From: Melioribacteraceae bacterium
Lineage (GTDB): Bacteria > Bacteroidota > Ignavibacteria > Ignavibacteriales > Melioribacteraceae
Length of the DNA: 16,386 nt
Reading direction: 5' to 3'
NCBI GenBank assembly: GCA_027858595.1
Contig: JAQICK010000253.1
Coordinates: 1 to 16,386 of the forward strand
Both the position numbers and the translations under genes were made by a program. This document shows positions 7,093 to 14,301 of this stretch, piece by piece. The notes under the pieces are model-generated. The model was not told the DNA's origin. It ran no database searches and saw nothing but the letters and a program-made list of their open reading frames with translations. Each line of letters begins with the position of its first letter. The first letter of the stretch is position 1.

Positions 7093-8449
7093 ACCTTTCC
7101 GTATCAAATCGGTTGAACCAATTAGATTTACTACTAGAGAGGAACGTGAGAAAATACTTATAGAATCTGGGTATAATCCTTTTTTGGTAAAAGCAGAAGA
7201 TGTAATTATTGACCTACTAACAGATAGTGGAACTTCGGCAATGAGTGCTAAACAGTGGGCTGGAATTATGGATGGTGATGAATCGTATGCAGGTTCTCGA
7301 AGTTTCTATCGATTTGAATCAACTGTGAAAAACATTACTGGTGATAAATTTATTATTCCAACACATCAGGGAAGAGCGGCAGAAAAAATACTTTTTTCAA
7401 TCCTTGGTAGTGAAGGAAAATTTATTCCAAATAATACGCACTTTGATACAACACGTGCTAACGTTGAGTTTAGCGGAGCCGAAGCTGTTGATTTACTTGT
7501 TGAGGTTGGAAAGCATCCAGAAATCAAGGCTGATTTTAAAGGCAATATGGATGTTGAAGCACTAGACAAGTTTATCAAAAAAACTGGAGCGGAAAACATT
7601 CCAGTAGTTATGATTACAATTACAAATAATTCTGGTGGCGGTCAGCCAGTCTCGATGCAGAACATTCGTGAAACCCGTGCTGTGTGTGATAAATACGGAA
7701 TCCCACTTTTCCTTGATGCATGTCGATTTGCAGAGAATGCTTATTTTATTAAGCAACGAGAAAAGGGATATGAAAATAAAACTCCACTTGAAATTTCTCA
7801 AGAGATGTTCTCTTATGCCGATGGGGCAACTATGAGCGCAAAGAAGGATGCTCTAGTAAACATTGGTGGATTCTTATCCTTGAATGATGAAGAACTCGCA
7901 ATGAAGTGTAGAAATCTTTTAATAGTTACTGAAGGATTTCCAACATACGGTGGTCTTGCTGGACGTGATCTTGAAGCTGTTGCCCAAGGTTTAGATGAAA
8001 TTCTTGATGAAGATTATTTACATTACAGAATTAAAAGCACCGAGTATCTTGGAAATAAAATGACCGATGCTGGAATTCCAATAATAGAACCACCTGGCGG
8101 GCATGCAATTTACCTTGATGCAAAAAGATTTTCACCCAATATTCCTCCAAGTCAATTTCCTGGACAAGCAATAGTTTGCGAACTCTACAACGTTGGCGGA
8201 GTTCGTGCAGTTGAGATTGGAAGTGTAATGTTTGGTAAAAAAGATGCTAATGGAAATAACATTGCACCACCAATGGAATTAGTGAGGTTTGCAATTCCTA
8301 GGCGAGTTTACACACAAAGTCACATAGATTATGTTGCGGAAGTAGTAATAGAAGTATTCCAAAACCGAGAAAAATTAAAAGGACTTGAGTTCACATACGA
8401 AGCACCAATGCTAAGGCATTTCACTGCTAAGTTTAAACCAATTGATTAA
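7076..8449 (+). CDS. tnaA: Tryptophanase (tryptophan indole-lyase), PLP-dependent
   Basis: It splits L-tryptophan into indole, pyruvate and ammonia, in the cytoplasm. The 457-aa protein is nearly collinear with tyrosine phenol-lyase (TPL, 456 aa), its closest relative family. The PLP lysine is K257 in MSAKKDALV. Specificity residues decide the call: D124 (FDTT; Thr in TPL), V379 and I381 (RAVEIGS; Met and Arg in TPL) and H448 (LRHFTAKF; Phe in TPL) are all of the tryptophanase type. Y71, THQGR (96-100) and the PTYGGLAGRD segment are conserved in both. The N-terminal part (AKQWAGIMDGDESYAGS) resembles TPL more than E. coli TnaA. I chose the start at 7076 because GGAGA lies four bases upstream and EPFRIKSVEP then begins at the usual place; the frame is open back to 7022 but those residues are unlike the family. 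A possible leader ORF overlaps the start. No tryptophan permease gene is adjacent. Confidence 0.92.
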   Translation: MKTIIEPFRIKSVEPIRFTTREEREKILIESGYNPFLVKAEDVIIDLLTDSGTSAMSAKQWAGIMDGDESYAGSRSFYRFESTVKNITGDKFIIPTHQGRAAEKILFSILGSEGKFIPNNTHFDTTRANVEFSGAEAVDLLVEVGKHPEIKADFKGNMDVEALDKFIKKTGAENIPVVMITITNNSGGGQPVSMQNIRETRAVCDKYGIPLFLDACRFAENAYFIKQREKGYENKTPLEISQEMFSYADGATMSAKKDALVNIGGFLSLNDEELAMKCRNLLIVTEGFPTYGGLAGRDLEAVAQGLDEILDEDYLHYRIKSTEYLGNKMTDAGIPIIEPPGGHAIYLDAKRFSPNIPPSQFPGQAIVCELYNVGGVRAVEIGSVMFGKKDANGNNIAPPMELVRFAIPRRVYTQSHIDYVAEVVIEVFQNREKLKGLEFTYEAPMLRHFTAKFKPID

Positions 8450-8482
8450 TTATTTACGATTAAGCTAATTTATGAAGTGGCT

Positions 8483-8552
8483 GTCATTCCCGAATGCTCT
8501 TGTAGGGAATCTCATGCATTTAAAAGATTCCTACTGAAAACAAGTGGGAATG
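8483..8552. repeat. Dispersed palindromic repeat, copy 3 (GTCATTCCC...GGGAATGA)
   Basis: This is an inverted repeat between tnaA and the DUF4905-like gene. The left arm runs 8483-8512 (GTCATTCCCG ... GGGAATCT) and the right arm 8524-8552 (AGATTCCT ... GGGAATGA), separated by an 11-base loop. Outer TCATTCCC and inner AATCT pair perfectly with their partners; the middle is partly mismatched. It has the same outline as copies 1 and 2 (GTCATT outside, AATCT near the loop) but a different middle. It may end the tnaA transcript. Confidence 0.75.
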
Positions 8553-8579
8553 AAAATTATGTAACTAAATTTTTATAAA

Positions 8580-9401
8580 ATGAAATTTAAAAAGAAAATA
8601 AAATTCTCCGACTCAAACCAAGTCTGGAGAATTAAAATAACAGACACAGATAAACTCTTTATCGAGACTCGTGATACTGAAAATATGAAAGCATTTTATC
8701 ACACATTCGAGTTGCTCTCTGGAAAAAATATATTTACAGAACATCAGATGGATGAATCGTTTTGGCTGGGTATTGAAGCAACTAAAGGGGATATCGTGTT
8801 TTTCCATCGTTATGCAAAACCTGATATGCCAGGGCATCGTGGAATATTTGCTTTCGATATCAACACAGAACAAATTCTGTGGGAAGATGAATCATATTCA
8901 TTTTTGTTTATAAAAAATGACTTAATTTATGTTTACAAAGAGGGTTTTGAAGGACGATATTTTTACACACTAAATATCAGTAGTGGAAAAGTAATTGAAG
9001 AATTAGGGCAGAACTCGATTGAAATTAATGCACTGCGTGATGAAGTAGAAAGCTCTGTTGATTACAGCAATTATAATTTTCCTGAAAACATTAATCATTC
9101 TGAATTAGATGAAATTAATAATATTGTAAATAGAGAAATTGAAGGAATTAATATTACTGGAAGTGTTGATTACGTCCACGTAAACGATTTGTTGATTTTT
9201 AATTATCACCAAACAGGTAATGGGAAAGAAATTACTAATAAATTGAAAGCCTTTGATTTATCAAAGGGAAAAGAAATATATAACGAAGTCCTTAACCAGT
9301 CAGCAAATGCTTATGCTCCCGATTCATTCTTCTTGTATAAAAATATGCTGATAATGATAAAAGAGAAAAAAGAAGTGATAGTTCTTGAAATTAATAATTG
9401 A
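8580..9401 (+). CDS. DUF4905-like protein of unknown function
   Basis: The 273-aa protein has no signal peptide or membrane segment and should be cytoplasmic. It is rich in beta-strand patterns that repeat: VWRIKITDTDKLFIETRD near the start, then GDIVFFHRYAKPDMPGHRGI (about residues 70-89), AFDINTEQILWEDES, and near the end LKAFDLSKGKEIYNEV. The XAFDxxxGKxxW-like turns recall blades of a beta-propeller. From memory the opening and the PGHRGIFAFD segment fit DUF4905, a family seen in Bacteroidota and relatives; I could not check this. No catalytic motif is visible. A strongly acidic linker (about residues 145-185) divides two halves. It is the first gene of the cluster with amrA (6-bp gap), amrB and the beta-lactamase-family lipoprotein. 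No clear ribosome binding site precedes the start. Confidence 0.6.
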   Translation: MKFKKKIKFSDSNQVWRIKITDTDKLFIETRDTENMKAFYHTFELLSGKNIFTEHQMDESFWLGIEATKGDIVFFHRYAKPDMPGHRGIFAFDINTEQILWEDESYSFLFIKNDLIYVYKEGFEGRYFYTLNISSGKVIEELGQNSIEINALRDEVESSVDYSNYNFPENINHSELDEINNIVNREIEGINITGSVDYVHVNDLLIFNYHQTGNGKEITNKLKAFDLSKGKEIYNEVLNQSANAYAPDSFFLYKNMLIMIKEKKEVIVLEINN

Positions 9402-9407
9402 GTTTTC

Positions 9408-9971
9408 ATGAATATTTCTGTTGAAGAAAAACAAACAATACTTCAAATTGCTCGAAATTCTATTTCATCAATTTATGATAGCGAAATTGATAATGAGGTT
9501 GACTACTCAAGCTTTCCAATACTTAGTTCACAGAAGGGTGCTTTTGTTACTCTTACAAAAAACCACAATTTACGGGGCTGCATAGGTTACATAACTTCAA
9601 ATCTTCCTTTGAGTGAAACTATAAGAGACGCTGCTGTTCAGGCGGCAATTGGTGATCCGAGATTTCCAAAATTAACACAAGAAGAGTTTAGTAAAATTGA
9701 AATTGAAGTTTCAATCCTTTCAGAGCCATTCCTTTTGGAAAGTTATGAAGATATAATTGTTGGAACTCACGGACTCATTTTAACAGAACAGGGACACCGA
9801 GGATTATTACTTCCACAGGTTCCCATTGAACATAAAATGAATAAAGAAGAATATCTTTCGGCACTTTGTGAAAAATCTGGATTCTATCCCAGCTTTTGGA
9901 AAGAACGAATACTGAATATAGAAATGTTTACTGCAGATGTTTTTTCGGAGGAGGAATTTGAAGATGACTGA
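9408..9971 (+). CDS. amrA: AmmeMemoRadiSam system protein A (AMMECR1 domain)
   Basis: This 187-aa cytoplasmic protein is a single AMMECR1 domain, the family named from a human gene of the Alport-syndrome deletion region. Hallmarks are LRGCIG at 55-60, IGDPRFPKLT at 81-90, IEIEVSILSEP at 97-107 and GHRGLLLPQV at 129-138. The length is normal for stand-alone bacterial members. The biochemical role is not established; in many bacteria and archaea it is found with a Memo-family protein and a radical SAM enzyme, which suggests joint work on one substrate or modification. It starts six bases after the DUF4905-like gene, and its last eight bases overlap amrB, so the genes are very likely cotranscribed and translationally coupled. 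The radical SAM partner is not in this window. Confidence 0.9.
   Translation: MNISVEEKQTILQIARNSISSIYDSEIDNEVDYSSFPILSSQKGAFVTLTKNHNLRGCIGYITSNLPLSETIRDAAVQAAIGDPRFPKLTQEEFSKIEIEVSILSEPFLLESYEDIIVGTHGLILTEQGHRGLLLPQVPIEHKMNKEEYLSALCEKSGFYPSFWKERILNIEMFTADVFSEEEFEDD
9947..9956 (+). promoter_or_regulatory. Internal ribosome binding site deciding the amrB start
   Basis: GGAGGAGGAA inside the last codons of amrA lies at the right distance (GGAGG, nine bases) from the ATG at 9964. It fixes the amrB start there, not at the in-frame ATG 9937, which has no binding site and would add MFFRRRNLK. The site forces an acidic EEE-like amrA tail. Confidence 0.75.
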
Positions 9972-10794
9972 AAAAATTAGAAAACCTTCTGTTGCTGGAT
10001 TATTTTATCCAAAAGATGCCACAGAGTTAGAACAATTAGTAGCGACGTTATTAGATGAAAACATATCTGACAAAAAGTATAGCAATGTTGTTGGCATTGT
10101 GGCTCCACATGCAGGATATATTTATTCAGGAAAAACAGCAGCAATAGCTTATAATGTGTTAAAAGAAAACATTGAATTTGAAACTGCTATTATTCTATCG
10201 CCTAGTCATTATAAACATTTTAAAGGTAGTTGCATTTATGATGGCGATGCTTATGAAACACCACTTGGCAAAATCCCAATAAACAAAGCACTGGCAAAGT
10301 ATATTGTGGAAAATACTGATTCTATATACTTTGGAGAAGATGGGCATAAAGAAGAACACGCTTTAGAAGTACAACTCCCTTTTTTACAAACTATTACTGA
10401 TTACTGTGATATAGTGCCTATTGTTATTGGTGATCAGGGACTTCAGTATATTCAAGAGTTGGCAAAGACTCTCTCCGAGTTGGTGGACGAAAAAACTATA
10501 ATAATCGCTAGCTCAGATTTATCACACTTCCATACAAAAGAGACTGCATTTGGGCTTGATAGTATTGTTGCAGATAGAATTAGTAATTTTGAATATCCAG
10601 AGCTTTATAGTGATTTAGCTCAAGGAAATTGTGAAGCTTGTGGTGGTGGTGGAATGGTTGCATTGCTTGAAACCGCTGATATCATTGGGCGAAACAAAAC
10701 TAAGGTGTTATCGTCAACAGATTCTGGAAGTGTTTCAAATGATAACTCAAGTGTTGTTGGATATCTTTCGGCAGTAATTTATGGAGAAGACTAA
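9964..10794 (+). CDS. amrB: AmmeMemoRadiSam system protein B (Memo family)
   Basis: This 276-aa cytoplasmic protein is of the Memo family, whose fold is that of class III extradiol dioxygenases. The residues that line the metal pocket in human MEMO1 (three His and a Cys) have counterparts here: H49 in APHAGYIYSG, H82 in SPSHY, H188 in SSDLSHF and C226 in EACGGGG. EEHALEVQLPFLQ at 130-142 is another family block. Human MEMO1 has been tied to copper/iron handling and redox signalling; the bacterial role is unknown, and the usual neighbours are amrA and a radical SAM protein. Its first eight bases overlap amrA (ATGACTGA), and its stop codon is followed at once by the next start (TAAATG), so it sits in the middle of a coupled set. 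The start at 9964 gives RKPSVAGLFYP at the very N-terminus, as in the family. Confidence 0.92.
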   Translation: MTEKIRKPSVAGLFYPKDATELEQLVATLLDENISDKKYSNVVGIVAPHAGYIYSGKTAAIAYNVLKENIEFETAIILSPSHYKHFKGSCIYDGDAYETPLGKIPINKALAKYIVENTDSIYFGEDGHKEEHALEVQLPFLQTITDYCDIVPIVIGDQGLQYIQELAKTLSELVDEKTIIIASSDLSHFHTKETAFGLDSIVADRISNFEYPELYSDLAQGNCEACGGGGMVALLETADIIGRNKTKVLSSTDSGSVSNDNSSVVGYLSAVIYGED

Positions 10795-11862
10795 ATGTTA
10801 AGAAAAATATCATTTATAATATTAGCCACTATTTCACTAATTGCATGCAATGAAAAAAGCACATTTGACAATCAAGTTGACGAAATATTTGCAGAGTTTA
10901 ATAATAGCACACCAGGTGCATCCGTATTAATTCTGCAAAATGATTCAGTATTATTCCAAAAGGGTTATGGATTAGGCAGTTTGGAAAAGGGAATTACAAT
11001 TGAGCCAAAAACAAATTTCCGTTTGGCATCAATAACCAAACAGTTTACTGCATTCTCCATTCTCCTTTTGGAAAATGAAAACAAACTTTCGTTTGATGAT
11101 AAGCTAGTAAAGTATTTCCCAGAACTACCAGCGTCTGCTAGAGACATTACTATTCGACAAATATTGCAACATACATCTGGGCTGCTGGCTTACGAAGATT
11201 ATTTGAATGATACATTAACTATCCAACTGAAGGATAAAGACGTTCTTGATATTCTGGTAAAACAAGATTCGACATACTTTCCACCTGGAACTAAACACCG
11301 ATATAGCAATTCTGGATATGCAATATTGGCGTTGTTAGTTGAAAAATTATCTACTAAAACTTATGCACAGTTTATTAATGATAGGATATTTAATCCATTA
11401 AAAATGGGCAACAGCGTTGCTTTTGAAAATGGAGTTTCTAAAATAAAAAATAGAGCTTACGGATATGCAAAAGTAGATTCTGGATTTATCTTTACAGATC
11501 AAAGTCTAACAAGTGCCATACTGGGTGATGGGGGAATTTATTCATCCACGCTAGACTTAGTGAAATGGAATAATGAAATTGATATTCCAACATTGCTTCC
11601 ACAAAAGAAATTAAAATTAGCGTTTGAAAAGTTAGTCCTTCCAAGTGGGGAAGTTGTAAACTATGGTTTCGGTTGGAGACTTGATCCTTACAAGGAATAT
11701 CAAAGACCTTACCACACTGGCGGAACTTCTGGATTTAGTAATATTTATATGAAAATTCCAAAATTAAATTTAGCAATTATTGTCCTTATAATCATTAGAG
11801 AGTGTACTGCCAAAGCGTATGCCGAGAAAATTGCAGATATTTTAATTAGTAATCAAAATTAG
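10795..11862 (+). CDS. Serine beta-lactamase / penicillin-binding-like lipoprotein (class C-type hydrolase)
   Basis: The 355-aa protein begins with a lipoprotein signal peptide: basic start, hydrophobic core, lipobox LIAC with C18 as the lipidated residue. It is therefore anchored in the envelope. The active-site motifs of the beta-lactamase-related (S12) family are complete: SxxK as S79-I-T-K82, YxN as Y170-S-N172, and HTG at 307-309 in the place of KTG. QHTSGL (125-130) and GDGGIYS (244-250) are also typical. Such proteins are often carboxypeptidases or esterases acting on peptidoglycan or small esters and need not give antibiotic resistance. The start codon directly abuts the amrB stop codon (TAAATG), so it is probably translated by ribosomes coming from amrB. 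Whether it works with AmrA and AmrB is unknown; the junction suggests coexpression only. Confidence 0.9.
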   Translation: MLRKISFIILATISLIACNEKSTFDNQVDEIFAEFNNSTPGASVLILQNDSVLFQKGYGLGSLEKGITIEPKTNFRLASITKQFTAFSILLLENENKLSFDDKLVKYFPELPASARDITIRQILQHTSGLLAYEDYLNDTLTIQLKDKDVLDILVKQDSTYFPPGTKHRYSNSGYAILALLVEKLSTKTYAQFINDRIFNPLKMGNSVAFENGVSKIKNRAYGYAKVDSGFIFTDQSLTSAILGDGGIYSSTLDLVKWNNEIDIPTLLPQKKLKLAFEKLVLPSGEVVNYGFGWRLDPYKEYQRPYHTGGTSGFSNIYMKIPKLNLAIIVLIIIRECTAKAYAEKIADILISNQN

Positions 11863-11943
11863 AAAAATACTAAAAGAGAAAATTGAATTATCGTTAGCTA
11901 TTAGGTAAATTACGCCTTGTTATTAAATTAAAATGGAAAATTT

Positions 11944-12927
11944 ATGAGAGCTATTATTCCAGTTGCAGGTTTTGGAACTAGACTAAAGCCACATACTCTA
12001 ACACATCCTAAAGTGCTTCTTAATGTTGGGGGTAAACCAATAATTTCACACATTGTTGAGAAATTGTTGGAAGAAAATATAACTGAAGCAACATTTATTG
12101 TCGGATATCTTGGAGAAAAAATTGAGGATTACCTTTCTGAAACTTTTCCAGAGCTTAAAGCAGACTACGTTGAGCAAAAGGAATTACTAGGATTAGGACA
12201 TGCAATCTATCAAGCTGCACGAACTTTTCAAGAAGAAGAGATTGTAATAATTCTTGGTGACACAGTTTTTGATGTTGATTTAAATCAAATAACCAATTTG
12301 GATACTTCTTCTCTTGGAGTTAAAGAAGTTGAAGACCCACGGAGGTTTGGTGTTGCAGAGGTGGAAAATGGTTTTATAACTAAATTAATTGAGAAGCCAA
12401 CAGACCCAACAACAAACTTAGCTTTAGTTGGATTATACTTTATTAAGAACTCAACATTGCTTACCAGAAGTCTAGAAGAATTGTTTAAAAAGGATATAAA
12501 GACTAAAGGTGAATATCAACTTACAGATGCACTGCAAATTATGATTGATAACGGTGAAAAATTTTCTACTTTTCCTGTTGAAGACTGGTATGATTGTGGC
12601 AAACCAGAAACTCTTCTTTCAACAAACCAATTTATACTTTCTAGAAATGGGCATGCAGTAGAAATGGATTCAGTTGTAATAAATCAACCAGTCTATATTT
12701 CTCCAACAGCACAAATAAAAAATTCTGTAATTGGGCCATACGTTTCAATTGGAGATAATTGTGAAATACTTGATTCTGTAATAAAAAATTCGATAATAAA
12801 TAAGAATTCTAAAGTTAAAAGAATGGTGCTTACCGATTCAATTATTGGTGCAGACGCCAAAGTAAAGGGCAGTCGTCATAAAATGAATGTTGGTGACTCT
12901 CTTGAGCTAGAATTAGTAAACGAATAA
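11944..12927 (+). CDS. Sugar-1-phosphate nucleotidyltransferase with left-handed beta-helix C-terminus
   Basis: This cytoplasmic enzyme should join a sugar 1-phosphate to a nucleotide (NTP + sugar-1-P to NDP-sugar + PPi), supplying cell-surface polysaccharide or wall synthesis. The N-terminal Rossmann-like transferase domain (about 1-235) has the nucleotide loop GFGTRLKPHT (9-18), the lysine in HPKVLL (21-26), the metal-binding Asp in LGDT (104-107), IEKP (149-152) and DWYDCGKPE (214-222). The tail (about 248-310) is made of hexapeptide-like turns (SPTAQIKNSVIGPYVSIGDN and onward) forming a short beta-helix, as in GlmU-like or GDP-mannose-type enzymes. Sugar and nucleotide cannot be told from the sequence. 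At 327 aa it is slightly longer than RmlA-type enzymes and lacks a full acetyltransferase domain. It lies 81 bp after the lipoprotein gene and 22 bp before metK, so it probably shares a transcript with metK. Confidence 0.87.
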   Translation: MRAIIPVAGFGTRLKPHTLTHPKVLLNVGGKPIISHIVEKLLEENITEATFIVGYLGEKIEDYLSETFPELKADYVEQKELLGLGHAIYQAARTFQEEEIVIILGDTVFDVDLNQITNLDTSSLGVKEVEDPRRFGVAEVENGFITKLIEKPTDPTTNLALVGLYFIKNSTLLTRSLEELFKKDIKTKGEYQLTDALQIMIDNGEKFSTFPVEDWYDCGKPETLLSTNQFILSRNGHAVEMDSVVINQPVYISPTAQIKNSVIGPYVSIGDNCEILDSVIKNSIINKNSKVKRMVLTDSIIGADAKVKGSRHKMNVGDSLELELVNE

Positions 12928-12949
12928 ATTATAAAATATACGAGGAACT

Positions 12950-14086
12950 ATGTCATATTTTTTCACTTCAGAATCAGTTTCTGAAGGACATCCAGATAAA
13001 GTTTGTGATGCCATCTCAGATGGTGTGTTAGATGCAATTTTTGAACAAGACCCAGATGCACGTGTTGCTTGCGAGACTTTTGTAACAACTGGTTTAGTTG
13101 TAGTTGGTGGTGAAGTTACAACATCTGCTTATGTAGATATTGAAAAAGTTGTTCGTCAAACAATAAAAAGAATTGGATACACAAAAGCAGAATACAAGTT
13201 TGACTCTGAGTCTTGCGGAGTTCTAAATGCAATTCATTCACAATCTCCAGATATTGCAATGGGAGTAGATACTGGTGGTGCTGGAGATCAAGGAATTATG
13301 TTCGGATATGCTTGCGACCAAACACCAGAACTAATGCCAATGCCTATTGTTTACGCACATAAGTTGGTTAAAAAACTTTCTGTTATCAGAAAGAAGAATC
13401 CAAAGCTTATGCCATACTTACGTCCAGATGCAAAATCTCAAGTTACAATTGAGTATGATGAGAACCACAAACCAGTTAGAGTTGATGCTGTTGTAATCTC
13501 TACTCAACATGATGAAAAAGTAAAACAGACTCAAATCAAAAAAGATGTTATTGAACATGTAATTAAGAAAATAATTCCAGCAAAACTACTCGATAAAAAA
13601 ACAAAGTATTTTGTAAATCCAACTGGACGCTTTGAAATTGGTGGACCACACGGAGATAGCGGTGTGACTGGAAGAAAGATTATTGTTGATACTTACGGTG
13701 GCTGGGCACCTCATGGTGGTGGAGCGTTCTCTGGAAAAGATCCTTCAAAAGTTGATAGAAGTGCAACTTATGCAGCACGTCATATTGCTAAAAATGTTGT
13801 TGGAGCAAAATTAGCGAATGAATGTTTAGTCCAACTAGCTTATGCAATTGGTGTTGCAGAACCAGTATCAGTTTATGTAGATACTAAAGGAACTGGAATT
13901 ATTTCTGATAATGCAATATCCGAGATGATTCAAAAAGAAGTTGACTTAACTCCATCTGGAATTATTAAACGGCTTGATTTGAAAAGACCAATCTATGTAG
14001 ATACTTCAAGTTACGGCCACTTCGGAAGAAAAGAATTCTCTTGGGAGAAATTAGATTTGGTTGATACGTTTAAGAAATACAAGTAA
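12950..14086 (+). CDS. metK: S-adenosylmethionine synthetase (methionine adenosyltransferase)
   Basis: It makes S-adenosylmethionine from methionine and ATP, releasing phosphate and diphosphate, in the cytoplasm; this is the cell's main methyl donor. The 378-aa protein is of normal bacterial length and runs through all three family domains: SEGHPDKVCDAISDG (residues 11-25, ATP site), GGAGDQGIMFGYA (the first PROSITE signature region) and GGGAFSGKDPSKVDRS (the second, the phosphate loop). A weak-spaced AGGA lies three bases before the start. It follows the nucleotidyltransferase gene by 22 bp and precedes ahcY, so synthesis of S-adenosylmethionine and removal of its product are encoded side by side. 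No SAM riboswitch is seen upstream: the 22-bp gap is far too short for one. Confidence 0.98.
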   Translation: MSYFFTSESVSEGHPDKVCDAISDGVLDAIFEQDPDARVACETFVTTGLVVVGGEVTTSAYVDIEKVVRQTIKRIGYTKAEYKFDSESCGVLNAIHSQSPDIAMGVDTGGAGDQGIMFGYACDQTPELMPMPIVYAHKLVKKLSVIRKKNPKLMPYLRPDAKSQVTIEYDENHKPVRVDAVVISTQHDEKVKQTQIKKDVIEHVIKKIIPAKLLDKKTKYFVNPTGRFEIGGPHGDSGVTGRKIIVDTYGGWAPHGGGAFSGKDPSKVDRSATYAARHIAKNVVGAKLANECLVQLAYAIGVAEPVSVYVDTKGTGIISDNAISEMIQKEVDLTPSGIIKRLDLKRPIYVDTSSYGHFGRKEFSWEKLDLVDTFKKYK

Positions 14087-14301
14087 AAGAAGAAAACACA
14101 AAGGACAAAAAATAAAAAACAAATAAACGACAATATCCAAAAAAGGAAATAACAAACAAAAACATTATTGATTATGAAAGCACAATATTAAAATAGTTTG
14201 TGATTTTGTGATTTTGTGTTTTTAATTTGGTCATTATTTGTTTTTTAATATTTGGTTTTTGTTGTTTTAAAAAGACATAAAAACAAAAAGGAAAAATTAA
14301 A
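14087..14301 (+). repeat. Low-complexity A/C-rich then T/G-rich inverted repeat between metK and ahcY
   Basis: This 215-base gap has a strong strand bias that flips halfway: 14087-14166 is made almost only of A with some C and G, while 14196-14275 is rich in T and G. The halves are roughly complementary. The core is a perfect 14-bp inverted repeat, TAAAAAACAAATAA (14113-14126) with TTATTTGTTTTTTA (14234-14247), with patchy pairing on both sides. The T/G side contains three near-identical 8-base units (GTTTGTGA, TTTTGTGA, TTTTGTGT at 14196-14219). It may be an intergenic repeat or a weak long hairpin in the metK-ahcY transcript. An AAGGA (14288-14292) serves ahcY. I see no GC-rich SAM- or SAH-type riboswitch. 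Confidence 0.55.

Noticed and set aside
7341..7835. Alternate-frame and antisense ORFs inside tnaA
   Set aside because: They overlap conserved tryptophanase sequence entirely and show no family motif.
9937..9963. Longer amrB starting at 9937
   Set aside because: There is no binding site before it, the added MFFRRRNLK is foreign to Memo proteins, and GGAGGAGGAA fits ATG 9964.
10795..11862. An antibiotic resistance beta-lactamase
   Set aside because: SxxK, YxN and HTG motifs are shared by many S12-family esterases and peptidases; the lipoprotein form and gene context give no reason to assign resistance.
14196..14219. CRISPR or tandem-repeat array
   Set aside because: There are only three 8-base units with no spacers; this is slippage-type repetition, not a CRISPR.
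14087..14301. SAM or SAH riboswitch upstream of ahcY
   Set aside because: The gap is nearly all A+T low complexity, with none of the GC-rich helices or conserved loops of known SAM/SAH riboswitch classes.
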